Below are positions 17,699-27,899 of a stretch of DNA of 34,263 bases, in pieces. The DNA lies in contig CALHVP010000135.1 in the NCBI GenBank assembly GCA_938038975.1, forward strand, positions 1-34,263, given 5' to 3'. Numbering within the stretch: position 1 is the stretch's first letter; each line of letters opens with the position of its first letter. A program made the translations under genes and the position numbers. The DNA comes from an uncultured Maribacter sp. (GTDB taxonomy: Bacteria; Bacteroidota; Bacteroidia; Flavobacteriales; Flavobacteriaceae). Under the pieces are notes generated by a model that worked only from the letters and a program-made list of their open reading frames with translations, had not been told where the DNA came from and ran no database searches.

Positions 17699-19099
17699 TT
17701 AGATTTTTTTTGAATCGGTTAAGACCGATTTTAACCATTCTGAATCACCGAACTCGGGAAACTGGTTTTGAAAAAGATGTAGTTTTTTAGTTGTCTTGTC
17801 TAACTTTAAAGCATCTAAAAGTGCAATTCGTGCATTAATGTTATCCTTGCCTAAAAGTAAGAAACCAACACGCATATAAAGTATTTTTAAGCTTTTAGGG
17901 TAAAATTCTAAACCCTGATTAAGAATTTCAATGGCACTGTCTACATCGCCATTTCTTTGTGCAACTTTCGCCCAACTTAGCCATGTTTCTAATTCATAAT
18001 TACCTAAATCTACAGATTGTTTATATGCAAAATCCGCTTGATCTAAATTTTTAAGAGCAACATGTATTTTAGCACATTTTTTCCAATAAAGAGGATTGCC
18101 GCCGTCTATGTTTAGCGCCTTGTTTACGTAGTAAAGTGCTTTGTCATAATTTTCTCCTCTGTAGTAGAAATTAGTAATGGCAAGCCAACCTTTATCTAAT
18201 AATGGGTCTTCGTGAACCGTTTGGTAAAAATAATATTTCGCCATCTCATAGTTCTCCAGTTTTTCATAACACTTGCCTATCCTTAAAAATGCATGAGAAG
18301 TAGGATCTTCTATGGATATTGTTGTCTCGTAATTTTCAATAGCTTCTTGGTATTCTCCTAATTTTTCTAGCACAATGCCTTTCTCAAAATATGCGCCAAT
18401 AAAAGTATCGTCAGAAATTATAGCAAAGTCAAATGCAGTCAAAGCTTCCTTATACATTCTCTTACTATAATACTGTTTCCCTAATTGGTGCCAAGCCACT
18501 TCGCAATACGGGTTATCTTCTAGATACGCATTAAGGTAAGTAATGGCTCCATCAAAATCTTCTAAATATTCAAAACAATAGATGACATTGTAAAGAGAAG
18601 AGTAATCAGCTTCGTCGAAATCTACACATTTCATAAAGCTTTTTTTTGCTAGTTTAAAATCATCCAAAAATAAATACTCCATTCCTAAAAGGGAATAAAT
18701 ATCTACATTGTCGGTAGAAAGATTTAATGCCTGTTGAAGAAGCATAATGGCTCCTTCATGATTATCATTTTTGGAAAGTATATTAGCTCTTTGGATATAG
18801 ATTTCTTCGTTACTAGCATCTAAAGATTGTAGTTCGTCTAATAACTTTTCAGCAGCTGAAAGGTTATTTTCAAAAACCATTACTTCAACTTGTAATAACT
18901 TAAGTTCAGTAGAGTCTGGGTGTTGTTGCAATCCGATTTTAATCCCTTTTTTTGCTAACGAAATCTTACCGTTGTTCAAATAGTGGTGTATAATATCCTC
19001 AAAGTCTTCCGCATCAAAGAAATAGACATCGTCTGTCTTTAACATGGATTCAAACTTGGTAATAGGTCGATCAGGTCTTTCGCTAGATTCTAACGGCAT
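17699..19099 (-). CDS. Tetratricopeptide repeat protein
   Basis: Repeated TPR units, e.g. AYFEKGIVLEKLGEYQEAIENYETTISIEDP, AFLRIGKCYEKLENYEMAKYYFYQTVHEDP. Confidence 0.88.
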   Translation of the reverse strand: MPLESSERPDRPITKFESMLKTDDVYFFDAEDFEDIIHHYLNNGKISLAKKGIKIGLQQHPDSTELKLLQVEVMVFENNLSAAEKLLDELQSLDASNEEIYIQRANILSKNDNHEGAIMLLQQALNLSTDNVDIYSLLGMEYLFLDDFKLAKKSFMKCVDFDEADYSSLYNVIYCFEYLEDFDGAITYLNAYLEDNPYCEVAWHQLGKQYYSKRMYKEALTAFDFAIISDDTFIGAYFEKGIVLEKLGEYQEAIENYETTISIEDPTSHAFLRIGKCYEKLENYEMAKYYFYQTVHEDPLLDKGWLAITNFYYRGENYDKALYYVNKALNIDGGNPLYWKKCAKIHVALKNLDQADFAYKQSVDLGNYELETWLSWAKVAQRNGDVDSAIEILNQGLEFYPKSLKILYMRVGFLLLGKDNINARIALLDALKLDKTTKKLHLFQNQFPEFGDSEWLKSVLTDSKKI

Positions 19100-19199
19100 A
19101 GAAACTTTTTGGTTATACTACTTTATTAAAAGTAAGCCTTTGCAGCTGTTTAAAGGGTTGAATAAGTGCTATATTATTAACAAATTAGTTAACAAAAAA

Positions 19200-20378
19200 T
19201 TACTGCTTATTACTTAGAATAGAAAGTATGATATCACATCCTTTTCTAATTTCCTCTTCTGATATGGTGAGGGGAGGAGAGATACGAACTGCTTTGGGCT
19301 CAAAAAGAAGCCAGAATAGAATTAGATGCTTCGTTTTTGCTTGTAATACTAATTCATTTGCTTGATCACTATTTTCCAAAATAAGGGCAAGCATTAGCCC
19401 TTTACCTCTAATTTCTTTTATAGCAGGGTGTATAAGTAAATCTCTGAATAAGTTTTCCTTCTCTAGCGTTTGTTCTATTAATTTAGTGTGCAGCAATTCA
19501 TTTAAAGTGGCTAGGGATGCGGCTGCTATGACTGGATTACCGCCAAACGTAGTGATGTGTCCTAATTTAGGTCCGTCTTGTAAGGTTTGCATAATATGCT
19601 CACTTGATGTAAATGCACCTACCGGTAAACCAGATGCCATTCCTTTTCCTATGACCAAAATATCTGGTATACATGAAAAATGTTCAAATGCAAATAGTTT
19701 TCCTGTTCTTCCAAATCCAGGCTGTATTTCATCCAATATAAGTAAAGCGCCTACTTCATCACAGCGTTTACGAACTTTTTCTAAATAGTTGTTTTTTGGT
19801 AGAATAAAACCTGCGCCACCTTGTATGGTCTCTAGAACAACACAGGCCGTTTTCTGAGTTATACGTTGAAGTTCAGATGCTATATTAAAATGAATAAACG
19901 AAACATCAGGTATTAGAGGCCTAAAAGCTCCCTTACGTTCTTCGTATCCCATAAGACTGAGGCTTCCCATTGTGTTCCCATGGTATGCATGGTGGGCTGC
20001 AATAATTTCTGTCCTACCTGTGTATCTTCTGGCTAGTTTTATAGCTCCCTCAATTGCTTCTGTTCCAGAGTTTACTAAATATGTTGTGTTTAATTGTGGT
20101 GGTAGATTGTTAGCTAAAAGTTTAGCATATGTAACTGCTGGCCCTTGCACATATTCGCCATATACCATTACATGCATATATTTTGCAGCCTGCTCTTGTA
20201 TGGCAGATACTATTTTAGGGTGACAATGCCCAAGACCACATGCAGATACTCCTGCTGCAAAATCCAAATGCGCATTACCATCTACATCATAAATGTAACT
20301 TCCTTTCGCATGTGAAACTTTCATTCCCAGCGGGTATGGTGTTGTTTGAGCTTGGTATTTTAGAAAATCTGATTTCAT
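19200..20378 (-). CDS. Class-III aminotransferase (acetylornithine/ornithine-type fold)
   Basis: YIYDVDGNAHLDFAAGVSACGLGHCHP, NSGTEAIEGAIKLARRYTGRTEIIAAHHAYHGNTMGSLS, ILDEIQPGFGRTGKLFAFEH, VIGKGMASGLPVGAF. Confidence 0.88.
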   Translation of the reverse strand: MKSDFLKYQAQTTPYPLGMKVSHAKGSYIYDVDGNAHLDFAAGVSACGLGHCHPKIVSAIQEQAAKYMHVMVYGEYVQGPAVTYAKLLANNLPPQLNTTYLVNSGTEAIEGAIKLARRYTGRTEIIAAHHAYHGNTMGSLSLMGYEERKGAFRPLIPDVSFIHFNIASELQRITQKTACVVLETIQGGAGFILPKNNYLEKVRKRCDEVGALLILDEIQPGFGRTGKLFAFEHFSCIPDILVIGKGMASGLPVGAFTSSEHIMQTLQDGPKLGHITTFGGNPVIAAASLATLNELLHTKLIEQTLEKENLFRDLLIHPAIKEIRGKGLMLALILENSDQANELVLQAKTKHLILFWLLFEPKAVRISPPLTISEEEIRKGCDIILSILSNKQ

Positions 20379-20386
20379 TAGGAAAG

Positions 20387-22075
20387 CTACTTTACCTTTT
20401 TAGGTTTTATCACCTTTTTAGGGTCTGTTGCTTTTTTATTACCATTTGTAACTGGGTCTGTTTCGTTATGATTGCGCTCCTCTTCTTCGGCATCAATATC
20501 AATAGGGTTGTCAATACCTTTAATAACAACAAGTTTAATATTGTTGTCATCTTCATCAAAAATATCCTCTTTGGTTAGTATCCTTTCATCCCCACGCCAA
20601 ATAAAACCCTTTAACAGCCTACTGTTTTCTGGAAGTTCAGTTTCTGGAAATATATCTCCATCTGGGTCCGTATAGAAAACAAGGTCTTCTATATCGCTAT
20701 TCTCCATGGTGATGCTAATTTTACTGCAAATGGTTTTATCAATTCCTATGAGTTCATCATCATCGTTATACATGTAATAAATGACTTCGGTATTCTTTAC
20801 TAAGTCAATTAGTTTTAGTTCATTGTCTATGAATTTACCAAACAGGTCTTTACCCTTTGCTTGGTTAAAGCCTTCCATACTTACACTATCTAAGGAAATG
20901 ATAAAAGCATTGTTAATTACTTTTAGAGAATCTAATTTTTCGGTAACTAAATCAGATATCAGATGTATACTGTCGCCAGTCATTTGATTATCCACGTTCC
21001 ATAAAACAGGATTTCTTATGAGTTGCGTGATACCCGTCTTTTCTTCTGAATGAATAGAATCACATTTTCCACTCAAATCTGTTTTAAAGAATTTAGCATT
21101 TCTAAAAGCTCTGGTAATGCGTTCATCCGCTTTTCCTGTAATCATTAAAGTATCCCCATGCACATAGAGCGAATCCTTTTCCTGTACTAAAATAGATACA
21201 GCTCGTTTTGTAGCAAAGAGCGAATCCTGCGCTTTATGAACTTCTGCATAATGCGCTCTAACAACACCATTATTTATAGTGTCTGTTACAGTTATATTAT
21301 TTGTGGCTGATGCAAATTCACGCGCTTTATTAAAATACACGCTGTCACCTTCCATAATGCGATCATTGTAATTGATGCGTGTATTTTTAATACCATATCC
21401 GCTTTCTACTTTGGTATCGTAAAACCCACGCTCACAATATATCTTATAGGTTGCTCCAACAATTGTAGATGGCCCATACATATATGCGTTTTTAGAGGTC
21501 GTATAGTAATCTAATTGTTCTGAATCTAAAATGTACTCTGGGTTGTCTATATGGACACTATCCAAAAATTGATATTTATTTAGTTCCATAAAATACCGGC
21601 CAATTTTACTGGTTAGTACATTTGCAGAATCTATTACGGTGCCATTATCTTGGTAATATGCCTCTTGTTTTGCTCTGTCTAGCCTTAACGTATCAGTTTT
21701 AAGAGTCATATCAGAATTGGTTAATACCACTTCTCCCCAAGCTTTTGCCAGTTTAATATCGCCTATATAGTCGATTTTCTTACTGGTCATTTCTATGGAG
21801 TCTCCTTGTTTTAGTACTACATTTCCACTAGCTTCAAGTCTGTTTTCTTTTTGAAAATATACAGCTACATCACACCAGAGGTCCGCTCCTTGGTGCTCAA
21901 ACTGTACTTGACGGTCATCTTTACTGAAGATTGATGCCCCTGGGTATTTTTTTTCGTTCTTGGTAAAGTTAGCACCATAAACAATATTAATTTGTTTGGG
22001 CTCCTCTGGCTTGTCTTGAGCAACAAGCATCACGGTAAAAAGCAAGGATACTATTCCTAAAATTGTCCTATACAA
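20387..22075 (-). CDS. OstA-like protein (LptA/OstA-type organic solvent tolerance domain)
   Basis: Signal peptide; repeated LptA-like strands FQKENRLEASGNVVLKQGDSIEMTSKKIDYIGDIKLAKAWGEVVLTNSDMTLKTDTLRLDRAKQEAYY. Confidence 0.85.
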   Translation of the reverse strand: MYRTILGIVSLLFTVMLVAQDKPEEPKQINIVYGANFTKNEKKYPGASIFSKDDRQVQFEHQGADLWCDVAVYFQKENRLEASGNVVLKQGDSIEMTSKKIDYIGDIKLAKAWGEVVLTNSDMTLKTDTLRLDRAKQEAYYQDNGTVIDSANVLTSKIGRYFMELNKYQFLDSVHIDNPEYILDSEQLDYYTTSKNAYMYGPSTIVGATYKIYCERGFYDTKVESGYGIKNTRINYNDRIMEGDSVYFNKAREFASATNNITVTDTINNGVVRAHYAEVHKAQDSLFATKRAVSILVQEKDSLYVHGDTLMITGKADERITRAFRNAKFFKTDLSGKCDSIHSEEKTGITQLIRNPVLWNVDNQMTGDSIHLISDLVTEKLDSLKVINNAFIISLDSVSMEGFNQAKGKDLFGKFIDNELKLIDLVKNTEVIYYMYNDDDELIGIDKTICSKISITMENSDIEDLVFYTDPDGDIFPETELPENSRLLKGFIWRGDERILTKEDIFDEDDNNIKLVVIKGIDNPIDIDAEEEERNHNETDPVTNGNKKATDPKKVIKPKKVK

Positions 22076-22145
22076 ATTTATTTTTTTTCAAAAATAGGAT
22101 TTTTAAAGGTGGCCTCTAAAAGATTGGCATTCTTTTAGGAATCTC

Positions 22146-23129
22146 TTACTTTATTTGTAGTGGTTTCAAGTTGGGTTTAAATTTTTTTCCAAATCCAGAA
22201 TTATTGGGTTCGTACTTAAAATCAAGAGATACGTTAGTCCCCTCTTCTGGTATATCGTTTTCTTTTTTTAAAGCCCAAAAAATTCCGTTTAATGCTATTT
22301 TACGAACTTCTGGCATTTTAAAATCGAAAGGATGGCCAAGGGTGGTAAAAAATACACGCGCTTTAATTCCAGAGGTGCCAGTATAGCTTTTGGTCCATGC
22401 TACTGGGTTAGTAATTGGAAATTCATCTAATTTGCCATCCATTTGATGCTGTGATTTTAGTGATTTCCCTTCTAAAATAGGTTCGGAATCACCAAACAAT
22501 TTCCAATCGCCACCATCTACATGATACAGCCAAGAATAGGCTTTGATGGAATTAAACCCATTGAGTATGGGATGTTTTTTGTCCATCTTGTAAACCTCTG
22601 TTACTGGCAACATACCATCATCAAAATGACCGTGATGGGTTATCCATTGTTGGCCAAAAACTTTCGTAGGCCATTCATCGTTCCAATATTCTAATGCAGG
22701 GTCTTTATATTTAAACGCATGCGTGGCGGTTCTAAAGCCTACTATGGGTTTGCCAGACTCTACGTAATCTGTTATAATATTTCTTTCTGATTCTGGAAGC
22801 GCTCTGAATCTTGTGAAAATAACCATTAAATCTGCGGTTTTTAAAGCTTCTAGACCAGCGATGTGATCTGGTCTATTTGGGTCTACAATTCCAGTAGAAT
22901 CCAATGCATAGCAAATAGTAACGGCAGCATTTAGCTCTCTCTTTGCTAATTTTGCCAACATCGGCATAGATTCTTCAGATCTGTATTCTTCATCACCAGT
23001 AACAAAAACAATATGCATTGGTTTCTCAACAGTTGGAGTAGCATTTTCATTTGTTTTATTTGATTCTTCCTTGCAACTTATAAAAAGGGAAAATACCGCT
23101 AGGAGTATTATGCTGCCTATTTTATTCAT
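22146..23129 (-). CDS. ThuA domain-containing lipoprotein
   Basis: Lipobox LFISCKE; MHIVFVTGDEEYRSEESMPMLAKLAKREL, LMVIFTRFRALP, GFRTATHAF, WITHHGHFDDG, PVAWTKSYTGTSGIKARVFFTTLGHPFDF. Confidence 0.86.
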   Translation of the reverse strand: MNKIGSIILLAVFSLFISCKEESNKTNENATPTVEKPMHIVFVTGDEEYRSEESMPMLAKLAKRELNAAVTICYALDSTGIVDPNRPDHIAGLEALKTADLMVIFTRFRALPESERNIITDYVESGKPIVGFRTATHAFKYKDPALEYWNDEWPTKVFGQQWITHHGHFDDGMLPVTEVYKMDKKHPILNGFNSIKAYSWLYHVDGGDWKLFGDSEPILEGKSLKSQHQMDGKLDEFPITNPVAWTKSYTGTSGIKARVFFTTLGHPFDFKMPEVRKIALNGIFWALKKENDIPEEGTNVSLDFKYEPNNSGFGKKFKPNLKPLQIK

Positions 23130-23151
23130 AATAGTAGAATTTTAATATGTT

Positions 23152-26100
23152 TTATTGCTCTAAAGGATACTCCTTTAAGAGTTCATCTGGGGTATAGAAA
23201 CCATCTTTATCTTTTGTAGCTTCTCGTATCTCTTTTACTTTGTTCGCTTTAATTACCGATGCTTTATTACCGAATGCATTCCTTACATAGGTTAGTACTT
23301 GTGCAATTTCCTCATCATTAAGTAAACCTTTAAATGCCATCATAGGAACCTGCCCGTCGTATTCATGCCCCATTATGCTCATAGGCCCATAAAGGCCATT
23401 TAGCGTAAGTTTTATTAATCGTTCTTCATTTCCTGTAACCCAAGGTTGATTAACTAATGTTGGAAAACCGGAGGCTTGTAATCCTGCACCACTTTCTTGG
23501 TGGCAGGTAACGCAATACCCTTCTCTCTCAAATATTTTTTTCCCTTTTGCAAATATATCTAGCTCTTCTCCTTTTAGATGTGTGGCCAGTAACTGTTGTT
23601 CTTCTTTTGGAAGAAAACTATTGGTAAGTCTAGTTTTTGCAAAATTGTAAGAGTCTTCCATCCAATCATCCAACGGATAATTTTTAGCTATATCTAATAC
23701 TTGTATACCCTGATCAGCATCTAGCCAAGATGCAGCAGTTATAGCTTCAAGTCTTACTCTTCCATGGGAATCAGCAGCAGCGTTTTTTAGTAATTCTAGT
23801 TTATTTGAAACTTGATGTCCAGTGTACCGTACTACTCTAACAGCGGCAGCTCTAACTCTATGGTCAGGTGATTTTAATACTTTTTTAAGTAATTCTTTAT
23901 CTATTTTATTAAGACCCCAAGAAACCCATAGGGCTTCCAAACGTTGATGTTCATAATTTTTGTTGGTAGGATCTAAATTAGCAACCCAAGCTTTTAAACT
24001 AGTAAGAACGTCCTCTATATTTCGTCCTCTTAATTCTCTTTTAGTTCTGTAACGCGTTCTGTATTCTGGTAATTTTAGATTATCTAAAAGTTCCTCTATA
24101 CTAGCGTCTACTATCTTTGCAGGTGTTACTAATGGTCTTGAAGGATAGGTAATACGATAAATACGCCCATGCGAATGGTCGCGTAAAGGGTCCCTTGCGT
24201 TATGTTGCATGTGACCAATGAGCACATTGTGCCAATCAACTACAAAAAGCGAACCATCTGGCGCAAATTCCATGTCTACTGGTCTAAAGTTTTTATCGTT
24301 TCCTTGAATTAAATCTTGGCGATGTTGTGTTTTGTAACCCGTTCCTTCTTCTAGTATTTGATGTTGCTTGATGCCTAGAAAACCTATAGAGTTGGCGAGT
24401 AGCATATCTCCTTGAACAGCCTCTGGAAAATGACTACTCGATATAAACTCTAAACCAGATGTTGGTCTAACACGATGCTTCTCTTCTATGAGGTTTGCTG
24501 TCAAGGGAGAAGCTACACCATATATAGATTTCAAAGTGCTTGGCATCATCCATTGCACAGTAGGTCCAGAAGTATGAAGGAAAAAATCTTGACCCCATTT
24601 ATCAAAAGCAATACCCCAAGGATTGGGAATACTTACTTGTGCTACACGTTCTAGTTTCTTCCGCTGGGGAGCATATCTGTAAAATCCGCCATTAGTAGCA
24701 CGTACAGGCCCGTATGATGTTTCTACGTTGGTATGAAGAAAAACACCTTCAGCCATATAGAAAGCTCCTGAAGGATCTGCGCAAAATGCAGAAATAGCAT
24801 GGTGGGTGTCATGGTCATCAAAGCCACTTAGAATAATCTCAATTGTATCTGCCTTATCATCACCATCCGTATCTGTATATAGTTTTAGATTGGTGCCTTG
24901 GCTAATGTAAACGCCTTCTGAGGCAAATTCAAATCCTATAGGTAAATGAAGTTTATCAGCAAACACCGTTTGTTTGTCAGCTTTCCCGTCATTGTCAGTA
25001 TCTTCTAAAATCAGAAGTTTATCATTCGGTCGTTCGTCCCCCGGTTTGTAATGAGGATAAGAAGGCATTGTTGCTACCCATAACCTACCCTTATTATCAA
25101 AAGAAAGTTGTACCGGATTTGCTAAATCTGGAAATTCACTTTCAGAAGCAAATAGCTCTACTTTATACCCTTTGGGAACAGTTAAGGTGTTTATAGCATC
25201 CTCTCCATAAAGATATTTTTCCGGATCGTTTGGGTCTCCTAATGTATAATTGGTTTCTACCTCTGGCAGTGTTATGGTTTTAGTGTCAGCTATTTTTATA
25301 TCAAAGGATTTTTCTTGTGCTGTTGACCAAATGGCAGTATCCCTTATCGCGGTCATTTGCCTTATTTTTTCAATTTCATAGGGGTAATTGTCAGGACCAA
25401 AAGGCGCATGTCTACGCCCGTTTACGTGAACACCGTTGGGTATCTTATAATCGTTGTGCCAAAAGAAATTCTTTTCATTTACAGCCTCGTTTATGGCCTT
25501 TCGCTTCTCCTCAATAGCTATTTTTTTATCGCCAGTTATAGCATTGGCAATGAATGAAGAAAAACGTTTGTATCCTCTTTGATTTAATTGAGAGCCATCA
25601 ATAGTAAGATTGTCTTCACTATACCATATGGAGCTTGGATTATAAGCATCTATGAAGGGAACTTGATTATGTAGCGCAATCTCTTTTATAGCGTTAGTAT
25701 ATAGTTTTAAATTTAAATTCTGTTGTTTGCCATTAGGAAGGTCAAAGCTGTCTGACCGGTCTTCAAAAGCAATAGGGGAAACCAATAATAAGTCAGGACT
25801 ACTATTTCCATTATACTTTTGATTTTTGGTATGCGTTATAAAAGCTTGTAGCTCATTTTTAAAATTTTCTAAACCTTCTTCTCCCTCAAAAGATTCATTA
25901 TACCCAAAAAAGGCTATAATCGCATCTGCTTCTAAACGTGTAAGCCATTGATCGGGGTATTCAAATATTCCCTCACTACCAGAGGTTTTAGCTAGTTCTG
26001 TTTGAAATTTTTCAGCACCGGAAAACGCCCATGGTGTACTGCGAGATGAGTGCGGTCTAAACCCTGGCGTATCTCCTGGGTTACACATATTTCTAATTCT

Positions 26101-26313
26101 TAGGGAATCTGATGGAAACCGTAACTGCATTTCGGTTTCAAAATAACCATAGTGTAGCATTCTAGACCCAAGGTTATTTCCTAAAAGGACAATTGTTTCG
26201 TTGGGACTAACAATTAGTAGTGGTTTTTTCTCTTCAGAGCAGGAGCTTAGCATGAAAGCTAAAAAAAATAAAAATCCAAAGGCATTAATAAACGGTTTTC
26301 CAAATGATTTCAT
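23152..26313 (-). CDS. PVC-type heme-binding protein: SGNH-like + membrane-bound dehydrogenase propeller + HEAT + cytochrome c
   Basis: Lipobox MLSSCSEE; SGNH-like FFGYNESFEG; propeller ALVPKGYKVELFASE-type segment (LTVPKGYKVELFASESEFPDLANPVQLSFDNKGRLWVATMPSYP); DVLTSL/HEAT region; heme motif GYCVTCHQESGAG. Confidence 0.86.
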   Translation of the reverse strand: MKSFGKPFINAFGFLFFLAFMLSSCSEEKKPLLIVSPNETIVLLGNNLGSRMLHYGYFETEMQLRFPSDSLRIRNMCNPGDTPGFRPHSSRSTPWAFSGAEKFQTELAKTSGSEGIFEYPDQWLTRLEADAIIAFFGYNESFEGEEGLENFKNELQAFITHTKNQKYNGNSSPDLLLVSPIAFEDRSDSFDLPNGKQQNLNLKLYTNAIKEIALHNQVPFIDAYNPSSIWYSEDNLTIDGSQLNQRGYKRFSSFIANAITGDKKIAIEEKRKAINEAVNEKNFFWHNDYKIPNGVHVNGRRHAPFGPDNYPYEIEKIRQMTAIRDTAIWSTAQEKSFDIKIADTKTITLPEVETNYTLGDPNDPEKYLYGEDAINTLTVPKGYKVELFASESEFPDLANPVQLSFDNKGRLWVATMPSYPHYKPGDERPNDKLLILEDTDNDGKADKQTVFADKLHLPIGFEFASEGVYISQGTNLKLYTDTDGDDKADTIEIILSGFDDHDTHHAISAFCADPSGAFYMAEGVFLHTNVETSYGPVRATNGGFYRYAPQRKKLERVAQVSIPNPWGIAFDKWGQDFFLHTSGPTVQWMMPSTLKSIYGVASPLTANLIEEKHRVRPTSGLEFISSSHFPEAVQGDMLLANSIGFLGIKQHQILEEGTGYKTQHRQDLIQGNDKNFRPVDMEFAPDGSLFVVDWHNVLIGHMQHNARDPLRDHSHGRIYRITYPSRPLVTPAKIVDASIEELLDNLKLPEYRTRYRTKRELRGRNIEDVLTSLKAWVANLDPTNKNYEHQRLEALWVSWGLNKIDKELLKKVLKSPDHRVRAAAVRVVRYTGHQVSNKLELLKNAAADSHGRVRLEAITAASWLDADQGIQVLDIAKNYPLDDWMEDSYNFAKTRLTNSFLPKEEQQLLATHLKGEELDIFAKGKKIFEREGYCVTCHQESGAGLQASGFPTLVNQPWVTGNEERLIKLTLNGLYGPMSIMGHEYDGQVPMMAFKGLLNDEEIAQVLTYVRNAFGNKASVIKANKVKEIREATKDKDGFYTPDELLKEYPLEQ

Positions 26314-26360
26314 AAGTGTGAAGCTGTTTTTGGTCGATTATTACTCTTAAATATAGTTAT

Positions 26361-26383
26361 AAAAAAGCCACCCTGAGGTGGCC
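26361..26383 (-). terminator. Intrinsic terminator downstream of the Gfo/Idh/MocA gene
   Basis: Minus strand: ggccacctcagggtggcttttttat, 6-7 bp GC-rich stem plus T6, 40 nt after the stop at 26423. Confidence 0.78.
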
Positions 26384-26422
26384 TAAAATAGAAATCCTAC
26401 AGTTTATTAAGAGGATTGACTT

Positions 26423-27889
26423 CTAAAAATCTCTATAGTCACCTTCTAGAAATGTATTTGCCTCGTCTTCTGAAAATTTTCCATTTTCACTATCCCAATG
26501 TAGGGTCTGATTTGGAAAACGGTTGGCTATAACTCCTAGTAGTATTGTTTCTGTTAGCCTAGATGCATATGAAAATGGTGCTGAACACTCCTCTTTTCCT
26601 AAACAAGAATCTACAAATTGATGGTAGTGTTTTGGACCCTCTGAACCATAGTTGCGAATAGGTTTACCCATGTTATTGGCTTTTTCTACTGCAGCTATTT
26701 CTTCTGAAATATCTACATACTTGCCGTCTACAATTTTCATTGGTAATTGCATGAAATGCGGCAACAATAAACGGCCTTTATCTCCTATAAACATAGCTCC
26801 TTGATCTGGTAGTTTTCCAGCACCGCTTACCTTTGTTTCTAGCGATATTTTTTCTTTTACTGATGCCTCTGTTGTTTCATCACCCGAATCTGAGCTAGTA
26901 ACCATATCCGCTGCATCTGGTAGTTTTAAATCCTCGTGCATTCCTGGCGCACCGGGACCATCAGACCATATCCATTTTAAACTTTCAGCTGTGTAAGGGG
27001 TGCCTGGAAATTCGTAGGTAACTACATTATTCTCTGGGAAACCAAAATTAGTAGGTTCTCTACATTCGTTTTTAATTGTATACGGTACGTCTAGCGCTAA
27101 GGCATTATATGGTGTATCAAAAATATGAACGCCCATATCACCTAAAGTTCCACATCCATAATCTACTAACTTCCTCCAGTTTCCAGGATGGTAAATACCT
27201 TCTTTATAAGGTCTTTTTGCTGATGTTCCCAACCACAGATTCCAATCTAATGTTTCAGGTATTGTATCCTCTCCTGTTGGCTCTGGGCCATCATATCCCC
27301 AGTTCTTTGGAGACCATGCTCTTACGGTATGTACCTTTCCAATAATACCAGATTGTATAAGTAGTGTGGCTAGTTTGTAATCATAAAAAGAATGTACTTG
27401 GATTCCCATCTGGGTAACCAATCCTTTTTCCTTAGCTAGTTTTTTCATGGATCTTGCCTCAGAGACATAATGGGTCAATGGTTTTTGGCAGTAAACTGCT
27501 TTATTCATTTCCATTGCCATCATAGAAACGGGTGCATGTGTATGATCTGGAGTGGAAACAATGACAGCATCAATTCCATCACTCATTTCTTTAAGCATTA
27601 CTCTGTAGTCACTATACGTCTTCGCATTTGGATGTAGTTTTTTAGCGTTAGCCAAATTATTTGCATCCACATCGCATAAAGCAACAACGTCTACTTTTTC
27701 ATGAGAGGATATATCTCTTAAATCTTCCGCTCCCATATTACCAACACCTACGTGTGCCGTTCGCAATCGGGTCAATGGTGCTACTTTTGCTATTTGCTGT
27801 TCCTGTTTACAAGCCATTAAAAAAGAGGGCATGATGGCAGTTGTAGAGGCTAGTATAGCAGATTTTTTTAAAAATTCTCTTTTTTTCAT
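26423..27889 (-). CDS. Gfo/Idh/MocA family oxidoreductase, exported
   Basis: MKKREFLKKSAILASTTAIMPSFLMACK signal; LRTAHVGVGNMGAEDL, VVALCDVDANNLA, DAVIVSTPDHTHAPVSMMAMEMNKAVYCQKPLTHYVSEAR. Confidence 0.92.
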   Translation of the reverse strand: MKKREFLKKSAILASTTAIMPSFLMACKQEQQIAKVAPLTRLRTAHVGVGNMGAEDLRDISSHEKVDVVALCDVDANNLANAKKLHPNAKTYSDYRVMLKEMSDGIDAVIVSTPDHTHAPVSMMAMEMNKAVYCQKPLTHYVSEARSMKKLAKEKGLVTQMGIQVHSFYDYKLATLLIQSGIIGKVHTVRAWSPKNWGYDGPEPTGEDTIPETLDWNLWLGTSAKRPYKEGIYHPGNWRKLVDYGCGTLGDMGVHIFDTPYNALALDVPYTIKNECREPTNFGFPENNVVTYEFPGTPYTAESLKWIWSDGPGAPGMHEDLKLPDAADMVTSSDSGDETTEASVKEKISLETKVSGAGKLPDQGAMFIGDKGRLLLPHFMQLPMKIVDGKYVDISEEIAAVEKANNMGKPIRNYGSEGPKHYHQFVDSCLGKEECSAPFSYASRLTETILLGVIANRFPNQTLHWDSENGKFSEDEANTFLEGDYRDF

Positions 27890-27899
27890 AAAATCCAGA

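Noticed and set aside
20240-20578. 112-aa plus-strand ORF across the aminotransferase/OstA junction
   Set aside because: Antisense to two supported genes; no evidence of coding.
22085-22145. Imperfect hairpin (cctaaaaga...tcttttagagg on the minus strand) after the ThuA gene
   Set aside because: Stem has a 2-nt bulge and no directly adjacent T-tract; not strong enough to call a terminator.
25317-25557. Two overlapping plus-strand ORFs of 66 aa opposite the PVC-type dehydrogenase
   Set aside because: Antisense shadow ORFs in a conserved region, mutually overlapping in different frames.
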